DNA of 64,000 nt from Acanthochromis polyacanthus (Eukaryota; Chordata; Actinopteri; Pomacentridae). Each line of letters opens with the position of its first letter. The stretch's first letter is position 1. The DNA lies in the NCBI RefSeq assembly GCF_021347895.1, contig NC_067116.1, positions 41,373,677-41,437,676 of the forward strand, written 5' to 3'. Below are positions 26,022 to 37,619 of the stretch, one piece after another. The notes beneath the pieces are model-generated. The model ran no database searches. It worked only from the letters and a program-made list of their open reading frames with translations, and had not been told where the DNA came from. The translations under genes and the position numbers were made by a program.

Positions 26022-26529
26022 CAGTGTCAAACATATATAATGGCAGCTATGCATATTTTCGTCTGTATGATGACAATAAAGATATTCTATTCTATTCTTT
26101 TCTATTCTATGCGGCCTGCAGGCCAAAGCCGGCCAACCAGACAGTCCAGTCCGGCCCGTGGGATGACTTTAGTGTAAAACTTACAGAGAAGACTGCAAAC
26201 TGTACATTTGTGAAACTGTAAATTAAAAAAAAAAAACTCTAGATATTGACAAGTAAAATACTATATCGTTCAGTTCTAGATACCTGTGAGTGAATGTTGT
26301 GTTCCTTTTTAAACACACTACGGTCTGTAAGTTTTAATGTGTAAGCGATAAAATGAGGCATAATATAGTTGAAATAAAGGTGAATATTTTCAGAATGCAC
26401 TTTCATGCACTGAAATAAAGGGGAAAAAATCAGAGCTGTGGTTATTTATAGGTTTTTGTGCTGTGATTTTGCTGGTGATTGAATTGTTCTGTATGTGGAC
26501 ATTGAACTAAAATGACTTTGACATCCCTG
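26022..26529. mobile_element. hAT-like non-autonomous element, interrupted
   Basis: The left end CAGTGTCAAACATAT (26022-26036) and the right end TTTGACATCCCTG (to 26529) are terminal inverted repeats of the CAGGGGTGTCAAA type known from hAT elements. The interior GCGGCCTGCAGGCCAAAGCC and the phrase CTAAAATGACTTTGACATCCC fit the same family. A short LINE tail is inserted next to the left end, at about 26037-26110. No transposase remains and no clear 8-bp target duplication is seen. Confidence 0.6.
26037..26110 (+). mobile_element. LINE 3' tail with (TTCTA)n inserted in the hAT-like element
   Basis: CGTCTGTATGATGACAATAAAG followed by repeated ATTCTATTCT units is a typical fish LINE 3' end (AATAA signal plus tandem tail). 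It separates CAAACATAT from GCGGCCTGCAGG, which are adjacent in intact members of the host family as I recall it. Confidence 0.55.
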
Positions 26530-27049
26530 CTCATTTAAATTCAGGTTAAAAATCAGCTACAATTAAGATCATAGCCTGGCTTAAGTCTACTAACACAGAG
26601 GAAGACTGCTTATTCTTGAAATGTCTTTTTTGCTGTCAGAAATTAATTATCGTTTGTTTCGTCCCACGTATATCATTGTTATAGCCATTAACTATTGTAA
26701 CAGTGAAGCCTTACAATGTCACTACAAAACTATTAATCTGGCAGATTTTTTTTTTTGCTTTCTTAGTTCCCAACGTCTCATATGATACGTCGCAAAGCAA
26801 CAGATTGAGGTTCTACTTCACTAGAACAAAATAAAACATTAGCCTTTTCTTTCTCCTTTTACAGGAATACTTTATCAAATGAATCACACCTACGGAGGCG
26901 ACGTCATCATTTGCACTCTTTACTACCACTGCAGATTTACACTTTCACCTGCTTCTTACTAATACTATTCAGTCTTCAATACCAAGTGATAGTAAATGGT
27001 TTAATTTCAGTCAGAAATCCATATTTACACACATAGATTTTTGATGGGA

Positions 27050-27248
27050 ATTTTGGATGGACTGAACACCTTCGCACTTGACAGACTGCAAAAGGCAAAA
27101 AACCCCAACCCTGATCTTATTTTATGTACTTCCCCAGGTTGTTTTCTCCTGACTAGGTCCTTGGCTGTGCTGTATCTACTCTCAGATGTACGTTGCTTTG
27201 AATATAAGCATCTGCTAAATGAAACTGTAGAACTGAAGGTGAAACAGT
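27050..27248 (+). repeat. Teleost SINE/LINE-tail-like repeat
   Basis: Bases 27180-27232 read TCTCAGATGTACGTTGCTTTG.ATATAAGCATCTGCTAAATG, a variant of the very common fish phrase 'GTCGCTTTGGATAAAAGCGTCTGCTAAATG'. The upstream part (CAACCCTGATCTTATTTTATGTAC) belongs to the same repeat. The left limit is approximate. Confidence 0.55.
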
Positions 27249-28737
27249 GAGCACATCTCCCAGTAATTCTTTCCCAATGAACTAAAATATCCTGCAAGTA
27301 GAAAAGACAAACTGTGATCAACTGGGATCCAAACGGTCGTCTGCAATGTCTTCAGGCCAGGATTTTATGATTCAGTGATCACCTAGATTCAGACAATTGC
27401 CATCAAAGACAAAACTGTCTGCACTAAAGGTATGAAATTATATTTTCCGCTTTGCAATTTTCCCTTTACAGAGCCATCCAAGTGCAGAATTTTAAGCTAC
27501 CACTAAGTAGCAGCCGTTTTAGAGGCTTTCTTTATTCTGCCAAGGTTTAAAATCCTATGGTAATCTTGTTTTGTTGGACTAGAGAATGGTCTAGGTTCTG
27601 ATAGAGTCAAATATTCACATAAAACACAAGCTACTTGCAGCTACAGTCCAAAAACATCTGTAACAGTGCTCAAGAACCCAAAATCTCTCAGACCCTCGAT
27701 TTGAGTTGGCAAATCTCTCGTACCCACTTCTCTGCCATTACGCTATCGTCACCTCAAACTTTTAGGCTTGCACATCAATTCCACAAATCTGCACGTTGCC
27801 GTATTAATCCTTCTCAACCTCAAGTTACTCGATAGTCTGACACTTTAATAGCTCTGGACTCGGCCGTAAATACACCATCTCACCTCCTCCAGCTTCGGGT
27901 TTCCTAACATCGCCTCTGCTCCTCCGGTGATGGGCTCTCCATCAGCCGAAAGGCCGTTCTGACGCTACACGCTGCAGCGTCTCTGCCCTTAAATGCAGAT
28001 TTGCTCAAAAGCCCTCCTCGTAAATCAATTATGCCGTGTCAACCGCCCTCACTGATCCTTAAGTCCCATTAAACCCAACACGCCATGCAACCTCAACTCA
28101 CCGCTCGGCTGCAGAGATTCTACGCAAAATATGAGAAACCTACTCAGACAGCTCTGTTCTAAAGCCTTGACAAAAGCCACACATCTCCTCTCTTTCACCC
28201 CTTGTTTCCCCATCTGTCTCTCTCATTGTCTATCCACGTCTTTCTCCCCGGAGGCCTGGAAGAGCTCGTTAGCCACAGTTTCACCTGCAATCCCGGCTGT
28301 AGTTGACTCCTGCTTTAAATCATACCACTTTGCCCCTGCTCCTCCTGTCATAACAGCATGTATTAACATTCCCCAACACATGCTACAACAATCAAGACGC
28401 CCAACTCCGGAGCCTGTAGCCTGGTGATCTATAGCGGCTTTTGTGTGTGTGTGAAAGTGAACTAGCAGGGCCGTAAAAGAGCAGGTGTTTTTTGATAGAT
28501 AGGACTTAATCCCGAGGCCTCCGACACCTTCCGATGCTCCCACAGCTCAGTGTTCATCATGTTGGAAAGAGGCCGATGACGGGCTCCAGACCACAACCCA
28601 GAACAACGGGGGCAAGACGGGTTAATGCACCGCAGCGTTCGACTGGTCCCAAATCCATCAGAGCAACAAAGACGAAGCGAGAAGGGAAAGAAAACAGGCA
28701 CAGAAAAGAAACAAGATAAAGGCAGGAATCATTACTT

Positions 28738-28990
28738 TGCCAAGGAGGCGGAGCCTAAGCAGAGCTATGTGACGATCGGTGTTGGTTTGCCTGTCTGTCT
28801 GTTTGTTAGCAACATTACTCAAAAATGAATTAACCGATTTGGATGGAATTTTAAGGGAAGGTCAGAAATGACACAAGGACCAACTGATTAGATTTTAGCA
28901 GTGATGCAGCTTATAGTCTGGATCCACAGATTTTTTCAAGATTTCAGCCGTCGGAAATACTGCGCTCTCTGAGTGCTTTTCTTGTTTTAG
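28738..28990 (+). repeat. Dispersed repeat with CCAAGGAGGCGGAGCC start
   Basis: CTTTGCCAAGGAGGCGGAGCC, then TTGGTTTGCCTGTCTGTCTG, then TTACTCAAAAATGAATTAACCG and TCAGAAATGACACAAGGACC are the ordered phrases of a dispersed animal repeat I recognise by text but cannot classify. It ends near CTCTCTGAGTGCTTTTC at about 28965-28983. Confidence 0.5.
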
Positions 28991-29129
28991 ATTGCATTGA
29001 ATCCATCTGCACATTTCCTGCACAGACTTTTAAAGCAAATGTAGCATCGCAATGAAAATGAATGTGATAGCTACACTTCTCCACAACCGCTATCTGCATT
29101 GTTTTGTGAAGTAAATTTTATAGGAATTT

Positions 29130-29215
29130 AATTCAGAATCAGAGATACTTTCTAGATCCCCGAAGGAAAATTGCTTACGTTACAGTTGTTCTCATTCAAG
29201 TCTTAAAATATAAAA
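29130..29215 (-). mobile_element. LINE 3'-end fragment, antisense
   Basis: CAGAGATACTTTCTAGATCC and CCGAAGGAAAATTGCTTACG are close to the widespread fish LINE terminus 'actttattgatccccgaggg.aaattgc', read from its 3' end on the + strand. The same family type appears at 54612-54650. Confidence 0.5.
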
Positions 29216-29959
29216 TGGACACAAACAGAAAAATATGGCCTACAGGTATAACGATAAATAAAAAAAGCATAAAATGTAAAAATGTGCATTGTAATGATAA
29301 AAATGTAAGTATACAGTGTCATAAATAGCAACAAAGCACAGAAAATTAGATTAGTTAGTGCACATTATTTAAGTGTCAACTCAAGAATATTAGTCATCTG
29401 TTTGCAGGTGAAACATAATTGCTTTAGTCTGTGTTTTGTACAGACCTTTATTTTTCAATATGTGTTTTTATGGTTCAAGAAGAAAAAATAAAAGGAAAGA
29501 AGAAAATGTAAGTGGACAGGAGAGGGGAAAAAAGGACTTCAAAGAGCCAAATCAAACAGAAAAGGAAAGAAAAGAAGTAAACTGCTGGCAGGACACATGA
29601 CAGAGCAACTGAGAAAGTGAGAGCAGAGCAGATCCAGTAGTGAGGAAGGGAGCGAATATCTCGCTGTCACTTTACATTTCCTGTGCAGGTCAGGATAGAG
29701 AGCAGCTAATGGCCTTTCCTGTGATACCTTATCTGCATTTACAGCTACACTCCCACCTTGACCCCTCTCTGACCGGACACTTTTTTTTCCTCTCGTCATG
29801 AAACACTCAAACTATCCTCACTCATCGGAGCAACAACAAGGTCTTTCTTCACATCTCTTTCTGTTTAACTTTATTCCCTGATGTTCATCCAGATCTGCAC
29901 CATTTTATCTATTGTTCAAGGCGTCCTGTCGATCCAGATGAACCTCACTCACCATGAGA

Positions 29960-30560
29960 AAGTACAAATAGTACAGAAAAAATAAAATCTGCAAAAAAGC
30001 AAGAAAAAAACCCCCAGCGAAAATCTGGCAGCAAGAACACCCCACAAAAAATATTAAAAACTGTAAAAAGAATTTCAAATATTATTAAAATAATAAAGGT
30101 GTTACCAGTAAACATGTAGATTTACAGTCATACATGTAAAAAACACATCACTATTTGTAAAATTATATATTTTTGATCAGTTTTCATCTAAATTAATGTT
30201 TTTTTTCTGTGATTTGATTAACAAGGAAAATTTTTAAAAAAATGAACTATTTTTCAGTCCTGAATTTACATAAGTTTTCTTTCAAATATTAGCAAATACC
30301 TATAATTAATATTTTTTTCTGATTTAAATACAGGAGAAAATACTGCAACTTTAAAGTCATGCCACTGTAAAACAACAATTTCACATTTATAAAAATATCG
30401 ATTTTTAAAATTTCTCGTGACGCTACAGGACTTTGATCTTTACTAGCTTTCTGTAATTGACCAAAACAGAAAAAAAAAAAAAATCCATAAAATAACAGTA
30501 AAATGTTAAAAAAAATGACAATTAAAAACTTTACTTTTTTTTTACAGTGAATACGGGGTA
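29960..30560. repeat. AT-rich 'ACTGTAAAA' family, copy 1
   Basis: Repeated phrases CTGGCAGCAAGAAC, AAAAACTGTAAAAAG, TACCAGTAAACATGTAGATTTACAGT, CTGTGATTTGATTAACAAGG and TTTACAGTGAATAC. Related phrases recur in copies at 49570-49990, 57780-58560 and 59580-60150. AT content is extreme, and the ends (ACTGTAAA/TTTACAGT) hint at inverted termini. Confidence 0.5.
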
Positions 30561-32816
30561 GTGGTCTACTGATACTTAAGTGAGTAATGTCACCGTTGTC
30601 AAACAAACAATTTGGATTTGATCCGAGTCTGAAGCTAACAACCTGCCAAACGTGAATAATTTTGACTAGAATTTGTTTTCTTACATGTGAATATTACTCT
30701 AGATGACATATTCAAGCAAAATACGACCAGGTTGTCATGCAGCTGAAACGCAGAGAGATCTAAACCACAAGTTTAGCGACGGAAAATGTAAAATTTCTAA
30801 GCACTGGCACTGAAGAACTCCATATTAATTTATCGTGAATACATGCAACACACGTCACAAATAAAATAAACACACGTGTGATGTAACTGTGTATCAGAAC
30901 CATTCAGTCATTATGTGAAACAGATTAAGAAGAGGAGCTCAGGGACTAAATGAGGCAGACTTTGGACGGATGCTGAAGAGAACCTTGTTCACACGTGGAA
31001 CAATAAATCCCTCCATGTATTCAGACTCTGACGCACACATATTTATTTACACACCATTTGCAGCTGTTCTACTGTTGTGTCAACTTGTAGCTCACTTGTA
31101 GACAGCAGTTGTTCTGTATCCAAGCCTGTGTTTACTTGTCACACGCTAATACAAGCCCAGATTAAACATGTCTGCATACGTGCACGGAAGCTTTTCTATT
31201 GTCGTCCCGTCATCTTTTCATTCTTTACGACTTGGGAAGAAAGACTGAAGGCAGAGTGGCTTCACGTGTTCTCCAGGTTATGCAGGAGGAGGAAGGACTT
31301 AAAGGAAGGTTTGAAATAATGTTCTAGAATGTAGTACCAAAGGATCGGTGGGGAACAAATCAGGAACATACTGATAAGTCATCAAGGAGCAGTTCTTGAA
31401 CTTTAATTTTAAACTTAAACGTATCAATTTGCATCTCAATTGTAAAAAGAAATCAAAATTCTTTGCAGCATCCACGTGAAAAATCTGTACCTTTATTGTA
31501 CACATATTTGCGGTTATTTTCACCATTTCATGTCACAATATTAACCATGTTTTCTGTCACTCCTGCTGCCAAATGTACCAAAGTAACATACCATTTTAAG
31601 CATTTAATAACTATTTCCTCTTCACTTGCTGATTTTCTGACCACTATTTACCCAGTCTCTGTCCCATGAAATAAAATAGTGCACCATTTAACAGATTTTA
31701 CTCATGAGGTTCCAAAATACCTCATGCTATGCACATTTCCATGTTAATAATATAGTTTTTTAGGGTCTACTAGAATATGTTAATGTCCTTTAATGTTCAG
31801 AAATAATCATTCTTTTTCACCTGCTGTACATTGCTGCAGCATCTTCATCTTAAATATGGCATTTTAGCTCCTGTCTTTTAAAAAAAAAGCTTAGTCTGCT
31901 CCGATTTGTCAACTGGTCGGATAAAAGCGAGGTAACATTGGATACATATTATAATCGTACATTTTTGAGTCTACGCAGAGAGATGTAGCTCTAAAATAAG
32001 CAGCTATAGTGAGGACATAATGGCAGACTGTGAGGCAGCTGCTCATTCTGTGAGCTAAACTAGCTGCAGAGGAGGCGTTATGCAGATGTGCCGCACGATT
32101 ACGCAAATACGTAACGGAAGAACACCCACACTCCCTTCGGATTTGAGGCTTTGACCTCTTACATGCATTGAGAAGCTATAACACACCGAAGGAAACGGAA
32201 AACCCAAAAAGCACAACATGGACTCTGCAAAAACAAACCAAGGCACGCAGTAACAAGATTAGCATGGAACTCAAATTCTGTGGTAATCTGCACAGTGGGT
32301 CTGCAGACATCGGGGCCAACATCATATACTTACTGACACTGCCATTATTCAAGAAAAAAAAATCCATTACAGCACATGGAAAAGAATTTCAACCACAACA
32401 GCACAAACAGGGCTCAGCTAAGGAAAGACGTCTTTATTACCGGCAGCAAACGGCATCAATAGATGGAGCCGAGCGACGGGATGCACTCATGCATTTTAGA
32501 TGCTATTGCACATATATCAAGTGAAAGAGCTAAAAATAACTCAGGATGGGCGATAAAGAAGGGCTGAAGACGGAGAAAGAGAGACATTATGTAGGTTTAG
32601 GTGTGTCTGTGTGTTGCTGCTACTGAACCGCTGCTCATCTTAGCAGATTAGCAACCTGAAGAATCCACTGATGGAGCCAAAAGTGGAACAGAGCCAGCAT
32701 GGTCCTGTCTGCCTCGTAATAAATCACACAGCAATTAAACGCACTCATTGATGTACTGCACTGGTGCAGTCCACTCAGTACGGCACACACACTTATAAAC
32801 AGTCTTCTTTGTCTAC

Positions 32817-33562
32817 GGGTGCTTTCACACATACGCCTTTTGGTCCGCTTAAAGCGGACTGGAGTCCGCAACACCAGCAAGTACAGTTCGTTTGGGCTGG
32901 TGTGAAAGCAGACCAGATGTTTTTGGTTCGGACTAAAGAACCGGACCGAGACCACCTTCGAGAGGTGGTCTCGGTCCGCTTCTATGTGAACTCCAGTTCG
33001 GTTCGCTCCTGGTGAGAACACAAACCTGTCTCCATTCGGACCGGCTTGATGGCGCAGCAGACGTTTTGGTCTACGGGAGCTTCCGTAGCAACCTGCAGGC
33101 AGGGGGAATTTTGGGATAATGATAACGTCTTGCAATACATCTTCTCCGTGCCAAAAACGACTGTGTAATGTTCTCGTACCGAATGCGAGCTTCATACTGG
33201 AACAACAGCAGTATTTGTGCTTGCTGCATAAAGCAATGATACGAATATATGGTACCAAGAACGAACAGGAGAGCATAGTTCATTGTTTACGAATAAACCT
33301 CGATCCATGGAATAAACACAGCCTGTTTTCTTCTGGGATTTTTCCCTCTTCACATGCTGCGCCAATCAGCGTTCACCTACGTCATTATTTTTGTGAACAG
33401 CGCCACCAAACGACAAGGGGGAGATATAACATTCATCGTAATTGGTTCAACTGCGAAAACACTGGTGTGAATGCGAACTGAACCAGTTGAAATTAGCAAC
33501 ATTGTAACAACTTTTGGGTCCAAACGAACCACTCTAACGGACTAACAGGTGTGAAAGCACCC
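32817..33562. mobile_element. 746-bp MITE with 14-bp termini and 3-bp duplication (TAC)
   Basis: The left end GGGTGCTTTCACAC (32817-32830) and right end GTGTGAAAGCACCC (33549-33562) are perfect inverted repeats, flanked on both sides by TAC (32814-32816 and 33563-33565). Sub-terminal GGTCCG/CGGACC and GTTCGTTTGG motifs recur in both orientations. An internal palindrome with 15-bp arms lies at 32942-32956 and 32964-32978. No transposase is encoded. A 3-bp duplication would suit PIF/Harbinger, but that superfamily usually prefers TWA, so the class stays open. Confidence 0.8.
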
Positions 33563-33920
33563 TACAAATGTAAAGCCAGTACACACATACGGTGTTGACA
33601 CGTCTCTCCGCCCTTTTTCTCCTTCTTATATTGATGCTTTCTCATTTAAAAACCAACCCGTACAGCAGCGTTGGTCATTTTCTGTCAAGCCGTCACTTCA
33701 GAAACACTTGTGGCTGCCAGGTGTCACACTCAAATGGGCACCAACGCCCCCGTTCAACCAGCTCCTTTCTTTCCATCTCAAATTTTCTCTAACACCCTTT
33801 CTTTCTATTACCGTTTGATGTACAATTTAAATGATTCATCAACTCTTAATTCTGCCATGGGATTTCCAACGTAAGAGCTTTTAAGCTCTCATTTTCTCAC
33901 GCCCTCTTTCTTCCTCTCAG

Positions 33921-34095
33921 CTGCCTCACTTCATCAACAGCTCCCTGCCAGCCCACGACCGCATGACGGCCCAGCAGATTGACAGCTACTTCCGCCAGGA
34001 GCTCATCTACAAACGCAACGAGCGAATGGCCCGACGGGTGTCTGCCCTGCTGCAGAGGAACCCCAACCAGACCTACTTTTTTGCTTTCGGTGCAG
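33921..34095 (+). CDS. trabd2b: TIKI-family (TRABD2) internal exon 'B', 58 codons + 1 nt
   Basis: Encodes residues from [10 protein letters not shown] through [19 protein letters not shown] to [10 protein letters not shown], the conserved helical segment and the strand leading into the second GxxH motif of the TIKI TraB domain. The acceptor is CTCTTTCTTCCTCTCAG (AG at 33919-33920) and the donor is GCAG|GTAAGA at 34096. It enters in phase 0, matching exon A, and leaves with one G that combines with GT of exon C to make the glycine before the motif histidine. Sequons NSS (residues 6-8) and NQT (49-51) fit an extracellular location. Segments [16 protein letters not shown] and SQ|LP at the exon A/B junction favour TRABD2B over TRABD2A from memory. 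A methionine at codon 15 is internal and is not a start. Confidence 0.94.
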
Positions 34096-34579
34096 GTAAG
34101 ACCTTCACACGGCATGCAGGATCAGATACGGGTTCCATTTACTTCCTCTGCCACATCCGCTGGCCTTTGACCTGCTGGATAAACAATGAAGATGCATCAT
34201 GGCAGTACTTTGCAAGTGGAGCTGAGAGCATGTGTTTTTCTATAATTGTGAAGAGGAAGAGAGATCGGCTTTGCTTCGGTCTGTCACAGAGATTCTGTCA
34301 GTGCTAATGTGTGTTTATGGTGAACAAATTTGCTCTCTTTTGTGTTTGAAAGCAAAACTGGAGAAAAAGCAGGACAATAATGGTGTACAATGGTTCCCAG
34401 ATCTCTTTCATGTGGAAAAAAAAGTGTATGTCTATGCAATTGGACGCTCACACACTCACATGTGCACACACACACCCACAGAAGTCTCAATAACAGCCAG
34501 CTCCCACCTCAGAAATGAAGAAACCATGAGCTGTTTGTTTCAATTAGCATTCCTGGCTAATGCTGCTAATGTTTCCTGA

Positions 34580-34790
34580 ATGGTGTAGTGTGTCCTCAGG
34601 GAAGTGTGTGTGTATGTGTGTGTGAGCACATGTAAATGTGTTTGTCCATGAAAACAGGTGGTGGGTGGGTACCTGTGTGTCTGTTTACTGTATGACTGTG
34701 TGTCTGTGTTTATGCATCTGAAAATGGGTGGTACTGCCTCTAGGGTGTGTGTGTGTGTGCACGTATATGTGTGTGTATATGCCATAGTGT
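34580..34790. repeat. Degenerate TG-rich tract
   Basis: Interrupted GTGTGTGTGTATGTG-type runs at about 34605-34630 and 34743-34780 with CTGTGTGTCTGTTTAC between them. A shorter CA-rich counterpart lies at about 34447-34478. Minus-strand frames rich in Thr-His come from this composition. Confidence 0.7.
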
Positions 34791-35087
34791 GTGATTAATG
34801 CCGAATGCCTTGTTCCTTCCTTTGAGCATTGTTGCTCCCTGCACTATTTGTGGTGTTTGGACAGGGCTGCTGTTGCACCATCCAGCTGTTTGTGCAGATG
34901 TTAGTCAACGCTGCACGTTAGTTATGTGCTATGGCTGCGATTGAGGAACGAATTTGTGGAATAACACTTAAATAACTGGTGCATGTATATGAGGAAATAA
35001 ATCCTGGTGATAGCGTCCTTCTCCTGTTACAGACGGCGAAACAGAGAAAGTCATGTGAAAGCCAACGAACCTCAAATTATATTTACA

Positions 35088-35490
35088 TACGCACCAATCG
35101 GCCACAGCATTAAAACCAGCTGCCTCGTGTTGGGTAGTTGTGCTTCATTCCATTAAAACAATCCTGTGGTGTTTGGCACTGAGATGTTGGCAGTGGAATA
35201 TTATGGGTCCTGTGGGTTGCCAGGTGTTGCCTCCAGGTATTAAGCTTGTAGATGCTACTTCAGATCAGGATCTGGGAAGTTTGGAGGGCAGTTCAGTGTT
35301 ACGGGCTCTTGGTCTTGTTTGTCGAGCCAGTTACGTACAGTTTTTACATTCTAGGAGGATGCACTTCAGAATAACATCTAGACAAACGCCTGGATCTAAG
35401 GTTTTCCAACAGAACATTGCTTCGTAATGAGATGATCAGTGTTTCTCCCTTCACCTGATAGTAGTTTTAATGTTGTGTCTGTGCTCAGTT
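35088..35490 (-). mobile_element. Internally deleted Tc1-like element
   Basis: The left end (ACCAATCGGCCACAGCATTA from 35093) and right end (AGTTTTAATGTTGTGTC from about 35463) are imperfect inverted repeats of a common fish Tc1-like terminus ('CCGATCAGCCATAACATTATGACC'). An inner phrase CAGATCAGGATCTGGGAAGTTTGGAGGGC corresponds to the antisense transposase region as I recall it. At about 400 bp, most of the gene is lost. Confidence 0.55.
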
Positions 35491-35503
35491 CAAATGTGAG
35501 GAA

Positions 35504-36331
35504 ATCCATCCATCCATTATCTATGTACCACTTAATCCTCATCAGGGTCATGGAAGGGCTGGAGTATATTCAAGCTGACTTAAGGTACATGTCCACAAGA
35601 TCCGGTAATTTCCCACATCCCATTCATTGTCTATGTGAAATGCACCGCATCGCACTGCATGCTGGTCCGGTTGCGGTGCATTTTGAGCTGCGATCCGTTG
35701 CGTCTTTCTGGAATGGGCCGCAGCTTATGTGCATAAAGTAGACTGGACTACTTCTTTCTGCAAATTCGATGCCGCGTACGGAGGTCCGATGCATAAACTA
35801 GTCGTCGGTGAGCTAAAACGAAGACAGATTCAGCTACTGCGAAGGTAATTTCTCGACTCAAATGCTTTCAGAAATACTTTTTGCTGAACTGTTTTTGTAA
35901 TAAAAGAGAAAGTTCACGGATGAGCCACCATGTTTCCCAGCTTGAAATCCAGGAGCAGACAGTTCCTGAGTTGATGCGTTTGTCCAATCAGGGGCAGGAT
36001 AATTGGAGAAGAAGGTTGGCAGGAGTTAAACACCGGCTACAGGCCTCAAGTACATGGCCACCAAGCGGACGATTTTCAAATGTGGAGCGTTTACAGGCAA
36101 GAAAAACGCATATAGTGGACACGTAGCATTAGGGTGGAGCCGGGGACACCCTGGACAGGGGGCCAGTCTATCACAGGGCTACGCTTGGAGACAAACAAGC
36201 ACACTCAAATTCATACCTACAGATAATTTAGAATGCAGAAAGATCCCAGGCCCAGGCCAGGAGGCGTATTTTGGATCCTCCAGCTGCAAGGCGGCGACAG
36301 TGATAACCACCTATCCACTGTGCAGCCCTAG
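35504..36331 (-). mobile_element. GGAT-tail retrotransposon copy, antisense, split by a MITE
   Basis: It starts with ATCCATCCATCCATTATCTA and continues CACTTAATCCTCATCAGGG and GGAAGGGCTGGAG. After the insertion at 35583-36128 it resumes with GGTGGAGCC, GGACACCCTGGACAGG and CCAGTCTATCACAGGGC, ending in GCGACAGTGATAACCACC and CACTGTGCAGCCC. This is the reverse complement of the family whose + copy lies at 51137-51443. A middle part (the 'gtgggaggaagccgg' region) is missing between about 36235 and 36243. Confidence 0.7.
35583..36128. mobile_element. 546-bp MITE with TTA duplication, inside a retrotransposon copy
   Basis: The left terminus AGGTACATGTCCAC and the reverse complement of the right terminus TGCTACGTGTCCAC match at 11 of 14 positions. 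TTA flanks both ends (35580-35582 and 36129-36131). The host retrotransposon text is contiguous once this segment is removed. A TTA/TAA duplication is the signature expected of PIF/Harbinger-type MITEs. No transposase is encoded. Confidence 0.7.
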
Positions 36332-37619
36332 AGAAAGTAAATAGCATAAACTATAATTACATAATTTAATATTACAATGAAAACTGTGAAAGAAGACGAA
36401 AACGGTTTTTGAACTCTGAATGAACTACTGCTGAGGCACTGGCAAAATGAATAGTAACTGTCTGAGTGTACAGAAGGGAAGCGCTAAGAAGCATATGTGA
36501 CAGCAAATGAGGCTGAGTTTACATTAAACAGACCACCAGTATTACTTAGCAAGCATTTTGAACAAGAATAAAACGATAGCACGCAGCACATAAAACTGAA
36601 ATCAGTCATTCTCACTGCAACATGCAGTATCTGGTAAACCACAGGCCCAAATATCTTGTATGTCTCAATTCAAACAAGACGAGGAGAATTTGAGGCTTAA
36701 ATTCATTTAGGCAATTAAAGTTAACCATTAAGGGTTTTCATGTTTGGACTCATAAGGCTATTAAAATCAGTTTTAATGCAGCTGTATGATCTCCAGGTTG
36801 TTAAAAGGTTGAGTATGGCAGCTTTGAGTTAGCTTTCCGTTATATCCAACGTGGCCCGGGTAGCCGTGAGGTGAACATATGTGCCGGGTCACCTACAGGC
36901 TGCAGCCTTGTGTGTGACAAACCTGACAGCTAGTGTGAAGTGATATGAACCATTTCAGTTAGCCTGCTGCATGCACACGCATACACTAAGATTCATACTT
37001 GGACATGTATGCCATACCGGTACATGTATGAGTGCACGCTTTGTAGCATGAACAAACAAGCACATTCACCCACAGATCTACAGTGAACACAGACGTCTCA
37101 GTAAAAGCTTTGGGAAGAAAAAACAGATATCAGTCAATGAGGACCAGATTTATGCACGCGAAAGGAAAGGGAACGTTCGTGCAGCATGTTCATTCAGTTT
37201 TGCGCTCACAGCCTGCATGTAATTAGTGTTTGATTTACAACAGCAGCAGCTAATTATGTGCTGGTTACTGGGGCTGCTTACTTCAAAAACTAGTGACACT
37301 AAAATAGAAATACTCATTAATTACAGTATGCTTATGGAATGTAGCTGTTACCATTTCTACAGTTGATCTATTGCCATAAACTATTGATTGAATAATACTC
37401 ATTTTAAAAGGAATTTGTTAACCTAAAGCAATGGATTTCTGCAGAAATTAGAGAGAACATATTTGAAACTGAAATCAATGCATCATCTGGACACTGAAGT
37501 TTAACTGCAGATTTAATGGCCAAGTCATTATAAGTTTCCATGGCAGGCTTTGAAAACTAATTATTTTCCACTAAAATCTTTCTTCATTACACAAATTCTC
37601 ACACGCCCATACTTAAAGA
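36332..37619. other. Intronic sequence without recognised features
   Basis: AT-rich, no exon, and no repeat family recognised. Bases 37200-37270 contain TAATTAGTG and CAGCAGCAGCTAATTATG, and could be tested for conservation. Confidence 0.4.

Larger units (their letters stand above)
23567..33920 (+). other. Intron A-B of the TIKI-family gene (10,354 bp)
   Basis: Bounded by GT at 23567-23568 and AG at 33919-33920. It holds the repeats listed separately. Segments 24017-25880, 30561-32816 and 33563-33885 show no exon. Around 24280-24960 several phrases (GTATGTCAAACACAGTATGCC, CCATAATCCTCTGCACGGC) look like a dispersed fish repeat, but I could not find its ends. Confidence 0.85.

Noticed and set aside
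32635..33276. 213-codon open frame on the minus strand, the longest in the window
   Set aside because: It spans the left half of the MITE at 32817 and unique flank, has no recognisable domain, and its charged segment is the translation of the internal palindrome.
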